From the NCBI GenBank assembly GCA_016782865.1, contig JADHXR010000090.1, positions 1 to 32,259 of the forward strand: a DNA stretch of 32,259 bases, written 5' to 3'. The notes under the pieces are model-generated. The model had not been told where the DNA came from. It saw only the letters and a list, made by a program, of their open reading frames with translations, and did no database searches. Positions 15,457 through 23,722 of the stretch are shown in pieces; within the stretch, counting starts at the first letter, position 1; every line of letters begins with the position of its first letter. A program made the position numbers and the translations under genes. The DNA is from Phycisphaerae bacterium (lineage in GTDB: Bacteria > Planctomycetota > Phycisphaerae > Sedimentisphaerales > Anaerobacaceae).

Positions 15457-16902
15457 ATGAACGATGGCCAACTGGTAAAACGGGGATTCTTGACTATCAC
15501 TAGCTTCTTGTTTAACAGTTGCTTATGGTTGCCAGTCTGCCTCGGTGTTATTTTGTCCCCTTGCAAGGCCGCCGAGTGGCAAGCGGGTGTTGCCTCCGTG
15601 GTCATCACCCCCGACACAGAGTTGTGGCAGGTCGGTTACTCAACCCGCAAAAAACCCGCCGCGGGCAAGCTTCACGACCTGCATGCCAAGGCCTTGGCTT
15701 TGCAAGATCCGCAGGGGACCAGGCTGGTCATCGTGACCACCGATCTCGTGGGCATTGTGCGGTCCTTGCGCGACTCGCTCCTGGTCGAGCTGGCCAAGCG
15801 CCGCTTAGAGGTCCCGCCCGAGGGTCTGCTCTTGAACGCCTCCCACACCCACGGTGGTCCACTGTATTGGGTTGGCGATGAAATGATCTATATCCATTAT
15901 GGGGAATTGTCAGCGCCCGTAAAAAAAACGATACAGGATTACACAGCTAAATTGCAGGAAAACCTGTTGGCGGTGGTGAGCCAGGCCATCGAAAACTTGG
16001 CCCCTGCTGAACTGGTCTATGGCAAAGGCCATGCAGATTTTGCCATGAATCGGCGCCTCTTGACCCGGAAAGGGTTTAGAAATGCCCCAAACCCCGACGG
16101 CCCCGTCGATCATGACGTGCCCGTGCTGCACGTCAAGCCATTGAAGGGCGAGTGGCGAGCGGTACTTTTTGGCTATGCCTGCCACAATACCGCTGTCGGT
16201 GGTCAGAGCTATCTTTTCAACGGCGACTACGCGGGCTTTGCCCAGGCATACCTGGAGGAGCAGCACCCCGGACTTACGGCCATGTTCTTAAACGGCTGCA
16301 GCGGTGACCAGAATCCCCAGCCGCACGGTCCTGTGGCAGCGGCCAAGCGGCACGGCGAGGCCCTGGGTAAGGCTGTGGAAACCGTATTGGCCGGAGAAGG
16401 CCGGCAGCTTTCCGGCACGCTCGGACTGGCCCTGGAGGATGTCTCCTTGGCCCTTGTCCCCCCGCCCAGCCGCCAGAGCCTGGAAAGGCAAACGCGTTCA
16501 GGCAATCCGCGGTCAAGGCGCCGGGCCGAGGTACTGCTTGAAGAACTGACGCAAAACGGGCGGTTGCGGACTACCTATCCGTATCCCGTCCAAGTGATCG
16601 GTTTTGGAAACGACCTCACCTTGGTGGCCATGGGCAGTGAGCCGGTGGTGGGCTATGGGCTCCGGATCAAGAAGGAACTGGCCGGCCAGGCGGTATGGGT
16701 GGCCGGGTATAGCAATGAAGCTTCCTGCTATGTCCCCACCGCGAAAGTCTTGGCTGAAGGCGGCTACGAGGGTAGGGCCAATATGTATAACACCATCTTC
16801 CCCGGACCTTGGGCACCTTCCATCGAAGAACGGATCATCGAGAAGATCCACCATCTGGTCAACGAGGTTCGGGGCGTCCCGGAAAAGCCCCATAAGGATT
16901 GA
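15457..16902 (+). CDS. Secreted neutral/alkaline ceramidase-like amidase
   Basis: This 481-residue protein has an N-terminal hydrophobic leader (about 12-38, ending near CKAAE). The rest matches the N-terminal catalytic domain of neutral/alkaline non-lysosomal ceramidases, zinc enzymes that cleave the amide bond of ceramide. Visible family segments are AGVASVVITPD at the start of the domain, LLLNASHTHGGP with the metal-type histidines H130 and H132, GYACHNTAVGG, and NGCSGDQNP, which corresponds to the nucleophile loop of the family. The C-terminal Ig-like domain of true ceramidases is absent, as is usual in the many planctomycete paralogues of about 450-500 residues, so real ceramide activity is uncertain. 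The gene stands alone, with its own promoter, between two repeat-rich non-coding blocks, which may point to an accessory or acquired gene. Confidence 0.85.
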   Translation: MNDGQLVKRGFLTITSFLFNSCLWLPVCLGVILSPCKAAEWQAGVASVVITPDTELWQVGYSTRKKPAAGKLHDLHAKALALQDPQGTRLVIVTTDLVGIVRSLRDSLLVELAKRRLEVPPEGLLLNASHTHGGPLYWVGDEMIYIHYGELSAPVKKTIQDYTAKLQENLLAVVSQAIENLAPAELVYGKGHADFAMNRRLLTRKGFRNAPNPDGPVDHDVPVLHVKPLKGEWRAVLFGYACHNTAVGGQSYLFNGDYAGFAQAYLEEQHPGLTAMFLNGCSGDQNPQPHGPVAAAKRHGEALGKAVETVLAGEGRQLSGTLGLALEDVSLALVPPPSRQSLERQTRSGNPRSRRRAEVLLEELTQNGRLRTTYPYPVQVIGFGNDLTLVAMGSEPVVGYGLRIKKELAGQAVWVAGYSNEASCYVPTAKVLAEGGYEGRANMYNTIFPGPWAPSIEERIIEKIHHLVNEVRGVPEKPHKD

Positions 16903-17285
16903 GCTAAAATGTATCCGAAGTGCCAAATAGCATTCCCTTGTTAAAGCGTATTCGCGAAAGCCGCCACCTGACAAATCGTTTCACCGGACGTGGCTCGCTG
17001 TCGGGCTTTTCGGACGTCTTTCGTCATGGCGATGGCTTCCGGTCCTGCGAAGCCGTATTCCCGCTGGTCCGCCGCGCCGGTGAACTCAGACGTTATCCGA
17101 TTTGTGTTGAACCCTGCCAGATTCGATGAGATTGAATGGTATGTATGAAGTTCGCTTCTGATTGCAAGGAAATGAAAAGGACAGAATACAGAATGCGGAA
17201 TACAGAAGACAGGAGGAACAGGCGAACAGGAAATCAGGATAACAGGGAGTGGGTGCTCAGTATAGCGGGAAATCACCGAGCAAGG
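16903..17285. other. Non-coding stretch with no supported gene
   Basis: Short frames are open on both strands around 16920-17130, but none has a ribosome binding site or a recognisable domain. From about 17160 the sequence becomes purine-rich with near-repeats such as AGAATACAGAATGCGGAATACAGAAG and ends in GAACAGGAAATCAGGATAACAGG. It resembles the degenerate filler at 3252-3700 in style. A decayed gene fragment at 16920-17130 is possible but not demonstrable. Confidence 0.5.
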
Positions 17286-17331
17286 AGGATTTGAATATTG
17301 AATAATGAACAAGGAATGTCGAATATCGAAG
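17286..17331 (-). repeat. Dispersed repeat, right copy of an inverted pair
   Basis: Read on the minus strand, this matches 3701-3743 almost perfectly (core ATTCGACATTCCTTGTTCAT). The inverted arrangement spans 13.5 kb and includes the HzsA-like, PHP, sulfatase and ceramidase genes. Confidence 0.8.
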
Positions 17332-17365
17332 TAGGGGGGGCTCGCCTGTGCGGATTTTTTTTGTG

Positions 17366-17408
17366 AGAGGCTGCTGTCGGCCATGATTGTGTTTGCACAG
17401 CAGCCTCT
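17366..17408. terminator. Strong 12-bp hairpin between convergent ceramidase and ATPase transcripts
   Basis: AGAGGCTGCTGT (17366-17377) pairs perfectly with ACAGCAGCCTCT (17397-17408) around a 19-nt loop. It begins 18 nt after the stop codon of the ATPase K gene on the minus strand. On the plus strand a T-rich CTTCTTTT follows; on the minus strand the downstream bases are A-rich, so a canonical U-tract exists only for plus-strand transcripts. It may be a bidirectional terminator or a 3'-end stabiliser of the ATPase mRNA. Confidence 0.6.
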
Positions 17409-17425
17409 GAGACTTCTTTTGCGAC

Positions 17426-17896
17426 TTATTTCGGCAGAACCAGGAGCAGAAATACGAAGCCGAACAGACCTACGGTTTCGACGATACCCATGGCGATGAT
17501 GATAAAGACCAATCCCTTGCCCTGGCCTTCCGAGATCGACCGACATCCGGCCGCTCCGATAACGCCCTGCATCCAGGCGCTGACCATTTCGGCCAGGCCG
17601 CCGGCAATGCCGATGCCTAACAGCGTGCCCGCGTGCGTGCTCGTAACAGGGCTGTCACCGGTGATGAGAGGCGATAGGCCGACCAGCATAAGGATGAAAC
17701 CGTAGATGGTTTGTGACAGTGGCATACCGGTCAGAATGATATAGGAGAAATTCAAAGGTTTTCCGGCTTTTGCCTCTTTGGCCCATGCCCCGGCCGCCGC
17801 TTGGCCCGCAGCGGCGATGCCGAGGGCGCTGCCAACAGTCGCACCGCCCAAAACCAGTCCCATTGATAATTGTCCAGCGAATTCCAAACCTGTCAT
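17426..17896 (-). CDS. atpK: V-type ATP synthase subunit K (c-ring proteolipid, double hairpin)
   Basis: This 156-residue membrane protein has four transmembrane helices in two hairpins and forms the ion-carrying rotor ring. The second hairpin contains the ion-binding glutamate E140 in AMGIVETVGLFGF, while the first has MPLSQTIYGF with Gln instead of an acid, giving one carboxylate per four helices as in V-type rings. Aligned by eye with Enterococcus hirae NtpK (also 156 residues), S61, Q62, Y65, Q110 and E140 correspond to its Na+-site residues T64, Q65, Y68, Q110 and E139. This predicts Na+ rather than H+ coupling. I chose the ATG at 17896, preceded by GGAGAG and 2 nt from the stop of the I gene; the upstream in-frame ATG at 17962 lies inside the I gene. 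It is the last gene of the ATPase operon. Confidence 0.93.
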   Translation of the reverse strand: MTGLEFAGQLSMGLVLGGATVGSALGIAAAGQAAAGAWAKEAKAGKPLNFSYIILTGMPLSQTIYGFILMLVGLSPLITGDSPVTSTHAGTLLGIGIAGGLAEMVSAWMQGVIGAAGCRSISEGQGKGLVFIIIAMGIVETVGLFGFVFLLLVLPK

Positions 17897-17898
17897 AA

Positions 17899-19731
17899 TT
17901 AGTTCTCTCCGATAGAAATATCTTTGTCCTGTGCAAAAGGCCGATACGCATAGCCGGCCCATTTAACTCCAACGTTATTTGAAAATTCAAGCATATTCAA
18001 TCGCACCCCGTGTGCGAATATGGCGATAGCGGCCAGGCCGAGATTCAGGGCGTGGCCGAAGATTACAACAGGCGCCCCGCCGATCCACGTGGCCGAGCTG
18101 GCGACCTGCGCCCCGAGGCCGTTGAATGCCGCTGCGATGTAGTAACTGGCAAGCCCCACGGCAAACAGACGGATGTAGCTCATGATGTCACTGAACGTAC
18201 CCAGCAGTGGGAGGATCGACGAAGCCAGGCCGATCAAGCCCCTCTTGATGGGCTTGTACGAAGGTGCGGTAAACCAGCTTACCACGGCAAAACTGACGAG
18301 CAACAGGAGGCCGACCACGGCGGGGATATGATCCGCTCCGATGAACATTAGATACCATATAAGAATGAGCATGTCGGCCAGAATCACCATCCAGGCAATT
18401 TCGGCATAGGCTCTGACGTTGGGAAACAGCTTGATGGCATTGTGTAGATGTGCCGAGACAAGATGGACGCATCCGACGATGAGCGATATCTTCATGATCA
18501 GTGCGCGAGCCTCCTCTCCATCCGAGCGCCAGAGGGGGGCCAGGGCCAGCATCGTGTTGGCGGCTTCCTGGCGTCCGGCGTCGATGAGAGTCTGAGGCGT
18601 AATGCCGAAATAATTGGCCGTTAGGATTCCCCAGAGCATCGTTGCCAGGCCGAAAATGATAAGCAAGTGAGCGGATGGTTTACCGGCAGCGCGAACGATT
18701 CGGCTGTAGAACGCCAGACCGGCGCCGGCCAAGATCAATCCGTATCCGGCGTCGCCAATGAGCATGGCGGCAAAGAGCGGCAATGCAACCATAAAGAAAG
18801 GAGATAAGTCATATTCCTCGTAGCCTGGAAGTGTGCCGAGCATATCGAGGAGCGCCTTGATAGGCCTGACCCAACGCGGGTATTCGATCAGTGTCGGTGG
18901 TTGTTCGTCCGCGTTTGGGGGCATGACCTCGACCGCGGCGGTAATATTTCGCTCGCCGAGATCGTCCGACAGCGACTCCGCTTTTTGAGAAGGAGTCCAG
19001 CCCTGCAGGGCGAACAAGGCCGCGCTGGAAAGACCGCTGTTCTGGACGACACAGAAATCCGCCTCGATTTGGTGCTGCTTACGCTGATGTCGTATCGCTT
19101 CGATCAGGTTAGCCAGCGCAGCCATCCGTCCATGGTGTCGTTTGAGAGAGGCATCCAGTTGAGCGGCTTCTTTCTTGACGGCGGGAAGATCGGTGGTGGG
19201 CCACGGAATTGGCTTGGCGCTCTCCGGAAGTTGGAATTTCCCGGTTCGATCAATGACGGCGATCACCGCCTCCTGGCCCGGCTGCTCGGCAACGGTTTCG
19301 ATGCACTCCGCTTCGAGGCCCGGCAGGTCCTTGTGGGCGATCGAGAAGAACGCTATTTCGACGCCGATCGAGCGCAGATGTTCGAGCTGCTTGAGTTCGG
19401 TATTGCCCCAGATCGCCAGTTGGTCCGCCTGTCGGTACAGGGTGTTCAGGCGGTCCTCTTCGTCCGCGATTGTCTTATGTATCGAAATGGTTTCTCTGGC
19501 CGCTTCCAGCGGGCATACATTGGGAGTTTCGCCCGAAGGTTGAAGTCCCTGTAATATTTGCAGAGCATGGCCAAGGGCTGATATTGCATGGACGGTAAGC
19601 TCTTTGGCGACAGCTTTGTCGGGATCTACCGGCTCGACGTGCACGACTCCAAGTTGCGCGAGCGTTTCCAAAAGCCGATCCTGATTATGGCTTTGCGTTA
19701 CAATGTAGACCTTGGACATCGGTACGATCAT
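17899..19731 (-). CDS. atpI: V-type ATP synthase subunit I (a-subunit homologue, stator)
   Basis: This 610-residue protein is the membrane stator subunit that carries ions past the K ring. The first half (to about 300) is a soluble, partly coiled-coil arm starting VPMSKVYIVTQSHNQDRLLETL. The second half has about seven or eight hydrophobic helices. The essential arginine is visible as R521 in the conserved segment MSYIRLFAVGLASYY, equivalent to yeast Vph1 R735. A cytoplasmic loop with DAGRQEAANTMLALAPLW lies between helices, as in other bacterial I subunits. The ATG at 19731 overlaps the stop of the D gene by 4 nt (ATGA), a sign of translational coupling. Length is normal for bacterial AtpI (about 600-660). 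Confidence 0.95.
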   Translation of the reverse strand: MIVPMSKVYIVTQSHNQDRLLETLAQLGVVHVEPVDPDKAVAKELTVHAISALGHALQILQGLQPSGETPNVCPLEAARETISIHKTIADEEDRLNTLYRQADQLAIWGNTELKQLEHLRSIGVEIAFFSIAHKDLPGLEAECIETVAEQPGQEAVIAVIDRTGKFQLPESAKPIPWPTTDLPAVKKEAAQLDASLKRHHGRMAALANLIEAIRHQRKQHQIEADFCVVQNSGLSSAALFALQGWTPSQKAESLSDDLGERNITAAVEVMPPNADEQPPTLIEYPRWVRPIKALLDMLGTLPGYEEYDLSPFFMVALPLFAAMLIGDAGYGLILAGAGLAFYSRIVRAAGKPSAHLLIIFGLATMLWGILTANYFGITPQTLIDAGRQEAANTMLALAPLWRSDGEEARALIMKISLIVGCVHLVSAHLHNAIKLFPNVRAYAEIAWMVILADMLILIWYLMFIGADHIPAVVGLLLLVSFAVVSWFTAPSYKPIKRGLIGLASSILPLLGTFSDIMSYIRLFAVGLASYYIAAAFNGLGAQVASSATWIGGAPVVIFGHALNLGLAAIAIFAHGVRLNMLEFSNNVGVKWAGYAYRPFAQDKDISIGEN

Positions 19732-20366
19732 ATAACGATAGCCTCCACGGAGCCTGCATGTTCTTTCTGCTCTAATTTGGCCTTGGCTATTTTTGCCCGT
19801 GCCACACCAGCGGTCATCTGATCGCCCAATGCGATGCGAATCCGGCGAATATTTTCAAGGGTGTTCGGGATCATGACTTTTTCAAAAAGATTGACGCGCT
19901 GCATCACTTTTTTCAGCTCGGCCTGGAGGAGATCGAGACACTCCTGCAGAATCCCCAATTCTGCCCTCTGGCGATTGAGCTTCTTCAAGTCGGCGAGCGC
20001 CCGGTCGACCCACGGTGCGGTGGCGAACAGGCTGTAATCATGGCTCGGAAAGATGATCTGCTTGAAACGCGGCACGTATACTCCGGCGATGCTGTGTGTC
20101 GAGGTCTTAACCTCATCCGGCGTAGCCATTTTCCTGAAATTGACGCCGGCGACATCGTTGTACAGACCGTCATACGCGGATATGATTCCTTCTGTCTTGT
20201 TGACTCCCTTCTGCATTTCACGAAGCATTTCAAGCGTCTGCAGGATCGAGGCCTGTACCTGCTGTTGTTTGAGCTTGAGAGTGGGCAGATAGCGTTTGAA
20301 ACGCTTCAGCGCATCTCGCTGTTGTTTCAACTCGGTACGCGTATATTTTATCTTTCGTTTTGCCAT
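19728..20366 (-). CDS. atpD: V-type ATP synthase subunit D (central rotor stalk)
   Basis: This 212-residue protein is the coiled-coil rotor shaft equivalent to F-type gamma. It begins MAKRKIKYTRTELKQQRDALKRFKRYLPTLKLKQQQ, the typical N-terminal helix of AtpD, and ends with RRIRIALGDQMTAGVARAKIAKAKLEQK, the typical C-terminal helix. The middle (about 75-135) is the less conserved head region. It starts 18 nt after the B gene stop with AGGA upstream and overlaps the I gene by 4 nt. Confidence 0.95.
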   Translation of the reverse strand: MAKRKIKYTRTELKQQRDALKRFKRYLPTLKLKQQQVQASILQTLEMLREMQKGVNKTEGIISAYDGLYNDVAGVNFRKMATPDEVKTSTHSIAGVYVPRFKQIIFPSHDYSLFATAPWVDRALADLKKLNRQRAELGILQECLDLLQAELKKVMQRVNLFEKVMIPNTLENIRRIRIALGDQMTAGVARAKIAKAKLEQKEHAGSVEAIVI

Positions 20367-20384
20367 ACGTCCTGCACAACGTTG

Positions 20385-21725
20385 CTACGACTTTACTGTT
20401 TCGACTTGGGCCTCCGGCTTCGGCTGGTGGCTCTTGTGGCGCCAGTGCTTTTGGATAATGGCATCTCTAATGCGGGTCTCTTCCGGCTCAAAACATTCGG
20501 CGAGAATTTCCCAGCACTTATCGAGCGCATCGAAAAGCGGTATGTTCAAATTCAGGTCCATTATCTTTTCTTCGAACAGATCGCCGTATTTCAACAACCT
20601 CATGTCCCATTCGGCCAGTTCAAAACCCATTTCGCGTTTTTCACGGCTTTCCTCGCATTGTGCGTAGAGCTGGATGCAGGCATTCATAATAGCCTGGTGG
20701 TCGTCCCTTGTTTTGTCGTTGACCAATTGTTTCAAACGAGACAGCGAGCCGAACGGTTCGATACGGCCGTTACGCAGATAGAGCTGGCCCTCGGTGATGT
20801 AACCGGTGTTATCGGGAACCGGGTGGGTGACGTCGTCGCCCGGCATAGTGACGCAGGCCAGCAGGGTCATTGAGCCGGCTCCGTCGAAATCGACGGCCTT
20901 CTCGTAACGTCTGGCCAACTGTGTATAGAGGTCGCCCGGATAGCCGCGGTTGGAGGGCACCTGCTCCATGGTTATGGCGATCTCTTTCAGAGCATCGGAG
21001 AAAGACGTCATGTCCGATAGAAGCACGAGTACGTTTTTGCCCTGCAAAGCATATTGCTCACCAACAGCCAACGCCAGGTCCGGGATGAGCAGGCATTCCA
21101 CCACGGGGTCGGCGGCCGTATGGACGAACATGATAGTCCGCCCCTGCACACCGGCTTCGTCGAAACGGTTGCGGAACGTCAGATAGTCATCGTGACGCAG
21201 ACCCATGCCGCCGAGAATAATAACTTCCGCATCCGCCTGCATGCCGACCCTTGCCAACACATCATTGTACGGCTCGCCGGCAACAGAGAAGATCGGCAGC
21301 TTCTGCGAGCCGACCAGCGTATTGAAAATGTCGATCATCGGAATGCGCGTGTGTATCATTTTGCTGGGGACGCTGCGTTTGACCGGATTCACCGCCGGCG
21401 AGCCGATTTCCACCCCTTTGGCTTTGACCTCGGGCCTGCCGTCTCTCGGCCGTCCCGACCCGTCAAAGACCCTTCCGAGCAGGGCGTCGCCGAACGGGAC
21501 TTTGAAGGAGTGACCGAGGAATCGGATTTTATCTCCTGTGGAGACACCTTCGGTGCCGCCGAATATCTGGAGACTTACCTGATCATCCTCCATGCGGATA
21601 ACCTGGGCCAGCGAAGTGCTGTGGCCCGTCGTAATTACAGCCAGGTCGTCGTAAGCTATCCCCTGAGCTTTGACAGTAACGACGTTACCGGCTATTTTTG
21701 TAATCTCATCGTAAAATGTTCTCAT
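20385..21725 (-). CDS. atpB: V-type ATP synthase subunit B (non-catalytic)
   Basis: This 446-residue protein is the nucleotide-binding but non-catalytic subunit of the A3B3 head. The N-terminal barrel (TEGVSTGDKIRFLGH) is followed by the fold's central domain; in place of a Walker A lysine motif it has FSVAGEPYNDVLARV, as expected for B. SDMTSFSDALKEIA and VPSNRGYPGDLYTQLARRYEKA are strongly conserved segments. The arginine finger supplied to the A-subunit site is expected in the domain around residues 330-360 but was not pinned down. Length is normal. The gap to the A gene is 98 bp, the widest within this operon, and contains a small hairpin. Confidence 0.95.
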   Translation of the reverse strand: MRTFYDEITKIAGNVVTVKAQGIAYDDLAVITTGHSTSLAQVIRMEDDQVSLQIFGGTEGVSTGDKIRFLGHSFKVPFGDALLGRVFDGSGRPRDGRPEVKAKGVEIGSPAVNPVKRSVPSKMIHTRIPMIDIFNTLVGSQKLPIFSVAGEPYNDVLARVGMQADAEVIILGGMGLRHDDYLTFRNRFDEAGVQGRTIMFVHTAADPVVECLLIPDLALAVGEQYALQGKNVLVLLSDMTSFSDALKEIAITMEQVPSNRGYPGDLYTQLARRYEKAVDFDGAGSMTLLACVTMPGDDVTHPVPDNTGYITEGQLYLRNGRIEPFGSLSRLKQLVNDKTRDDHQAIMNACIQLYAQCEESREKREMGFELAEWDMRLLKYGDLFEEKIMDLNLNIPLFDALDKCWEILAECFEPEETRIRDAIIQKHWRHKSHQPKPEAQVETVKS

Positions 21726-21746
21726 GTCAGCCGCCTTATATTATTG

Positions 21747-21766
21747 AGCGTTGTATTCTAAACGCT
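21747..21766 (-). other. Small intercistronic hairpin between ATPase A and B genes
   Basis: AGCGTT (21747-21752) and AACGCT (21761-21766) form a 6-bp stem, and a second short GCCG-tctt-CGGC hairpin lies at 21786-21797. This 98 bp gap is the only sizeable one between ATPase cistrons. A role in mRNA processing or in setting the A to B ratio is possible but unproven. Confidence 0.3.
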
Positions 21767-21823
21767 GTTGCGAACTTGTGTAATTGCCGTCTTCGGCGAT
21801 CAAGTTTACTCTCGCGTATGGCT

Positions 21824-23671
21824 TCAGACTGTCACCTGCTCAACTTCATCCTCTGCCTGGGATTTCTTTGCATTGTCGAGAAGCGATTGGATATACTCGT
21901 CGATTTGGCCGAGGATTTCTTTGAAGTTACCGCGTTCGGCCGCCTTGTCGTCTTCTACAGCGGTTTTGTCTGTGGGCTCGTCCTGCCTGTCAGCCTCAGG
22001 GACGACACTTTCATCCCATCGAGCATAGTTCAAGTTGAGGAACATGCTGCCGATCTTCTGAAGTGTATGACGCGCCTCATCTTTGTGCTTGAAAGCAAAA
22101 TCCGTCTCGGCAATTTCAAGTATTTTAGCGAAAACGAAGCGCTGGCGATCCACGGAGGTGGCGGCATCCACGTCATCAAAAGCGTTCTGCTGCAGATATG
22201 CCGAATCGAAGAATTCCGCTTTGAGCATTATCGTGAAATCTTCGGTGGGTGTCCCTTCCTCGCCGACCACCGTCATCATCTGGCGTATTTCGTCGCCTCG
22301 CCTGAGTATTTTATTCATTCTTGCGACTTTCTTGGGGTCGATAATACCGACATACTTACTCCAGCTCTCCAGCGGATCAATGGCGGGGTAACGGCGTGCA
22401 TCGCTTCGGGACCGACTCAAGCCGTGGAAGGCGCCCACAACTTTGAGCGTTGCCTGGGTAACAGGTTCATCGAAGTTGCCGCCGGCCGGGCTGACCGTGC
22501 CGCCGATGGTTGCAGACGCCAGACGTTTGTCGCGAAGCTCGATCACTCCCGCCCGCTCGTAGAAGTTTGCGATCCGGCTTTCGAGATAGGCGGGAAATGC
22601 TTCTTCGCCGGGTATCTCTTCCAATCGCCCTGAAATCTCACGCATAGCCTGAGCCCAGCGGCTGGTCGAGTCGGCCAGAAGCAGTACATTCAGGCCGATC
22701 TGACGGTAGTACTCGGCCAAAGTCATGCCTGTGTATACCGATGCGTCGCGAGCAGCAACGGGCATCGCCGAAGTATTGCATATTATGATTGTTCGCTCCA
22801 TCAGGGTTCTGCCGGTCCGCGGGTCCTGCAGTTTGGGGAATTCTCTGATTGTGTCCACAACTTCGCCTGCTCGCTCGCCGCAAGCGGTAATTATCACGAT
22901 ATCCACATGGGCATGACGCGAAGTGATCTGCTGCAACACAGTCTTGCCGGCGCCGAAAGGCCCCGGGATGCAGTACGTGCCGCCCTGGACAATGGGGAAC
23001 ATCGAATCGACAATGCGAACGCTTGTAACCAGGGGTTTGGTCGGCAGCAATCGCCTCTTGGCTACGCACAGCGGTCGCTTGACCGGCCAGGTTTGCTCCA
23101 TCGTCACGGCATGTGCATTGCCTGAAGCATCGGTCAAAGTTGCGATCTCGTTGACGACCGCGTACGAACCTGACTCTGCAACGGATTGAACCTGGTACTG
23201 GCCCTCCCAGCCGAAAGGCACCATAATGTTGTGCTCGAATATACTTTCCGGAACACTGCCGAGCGTATCTGCGGCCTGAACCACATCGCCCGCCTTAACC
23301 TTGGGTGTCCAGTCCCACGTGCGCTCGGTATCGAGGGCGTGCATATAGTTGCCCGGCTCAAGAAAGAAGCCGGCCTTTTCAGCCAATCGCGGCAATGGAT
23401 TCTGGAGTCCGTCATATATCTGGCCCAGCAGACCCGGGCCCAGCACGGCAGAGAGCATCTCTTCGTGAAATTCCACCGTGTCTCCCACCCGCAGGCCGCG
23501 TGTTTCCTCGAATATCTGGAGGTCGACCGAATCGCCGCGAACACGGATAGTTTCGCACAAGAGTTTTATCCCGTCACTGCGTACACAATAACCCACGGCG
23601 TTCTTAACAACACGGTCCTTGGTTTGAGCGACAACCATATTTCCAAAGACGGCTTTAATTCGTCCTTTCAC
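21824..23671 (-). CDS. atpA: V-type ATP synthase subunit A (catalytic)
   Basis: This 615-residue protein is the catalytic subunit. The Walker A motif is GPFGAGKT (237-244, K243), with Ala where most V-type A subunits have Ser. Further hallmarks are GERAGEVVDTIREFP, ICNTSAMPVAARDASVYTGMTLAEYYR, LADSTSRWAQAMREISGRLEEIPGEEAFPAYL and the 'non-homologous' insertion with WDWTPKVKAGDVV before the P-loop. The C-terminal 60 or so residues are acidic and polar (VVPEADRQDEPTDKTAVEDDKAAERG, then a predicted helix), extending beyond a typical end. The gene is 51 bp downstream of the DUF2764 gene and has the same strand and order as in Chlamydia, Borrelia and Bacteroidetes operons. Confidence 0.96.
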   Translation of the reverse strand: MKGRIKAVFGNMVVAQTKDRVVKNAVGYCVRSDGIKLLCETIRVRGDSVDLQIFEETRGLRVGDTVEFHEEMLSAVLGPGLLGQIYDGLQNPLPRLAEKAGFFLEPGNYMHALDTERTWDWTPKVKAGDVVQAADTLGSVPESIFEHNIMVPFGWEGQYQVQSVAESGSYAVVNEIATLTDASGNAHAVTMEQTWPVKRPLCVAKRRLLPTKPLVTSVRIVDSMFPIVQGGTYCIPGPFGAGKTVLQQITSRHAHVDIVIITACGERAGEVVDTIREFPKLQDPRTGRTLMERTIIICNTSAMPVAARDASVYTGMTLAEYYRQIGLNVLLLADSTSRWAQAMREISGRLEEIPGEEAFPAYLESRIANFYERAGVIELRDKRLASATIGGTVSPAGGNFDEPVTQATLKVVGAFHGLSRSRSDARRYPAIDPLESWSKYVGIIDPKKVARMNKILRRGDEIRQMMTVVGEEGTPTEDFTIMLKAEFFDSAYLQQNAFDDVDAATSVDRQRFVFAKILEIAETDFAFKHKDEARHTLQKIGSMFLNLNYARWDESVVPEADRQDEPTDKTAVEDDKAAERGNFKEILGQIDEYIQSLLDNAKKSQAEDEVEQVTV

Positions 23672-23722
23672 AATACTTCCTCACTATCAAGCGATATTAA
23701 TGTAATCTTCATGCAATCAAGC

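Noticed and set aside
16941..17546. Minus-strand open frame reaching from the ATPase K gene into non-coding DNA
   Set aside because: It passes through the strong hairpin and dispersed repeat, overlaps the K gene out of frame, and shows no recognisable domain.
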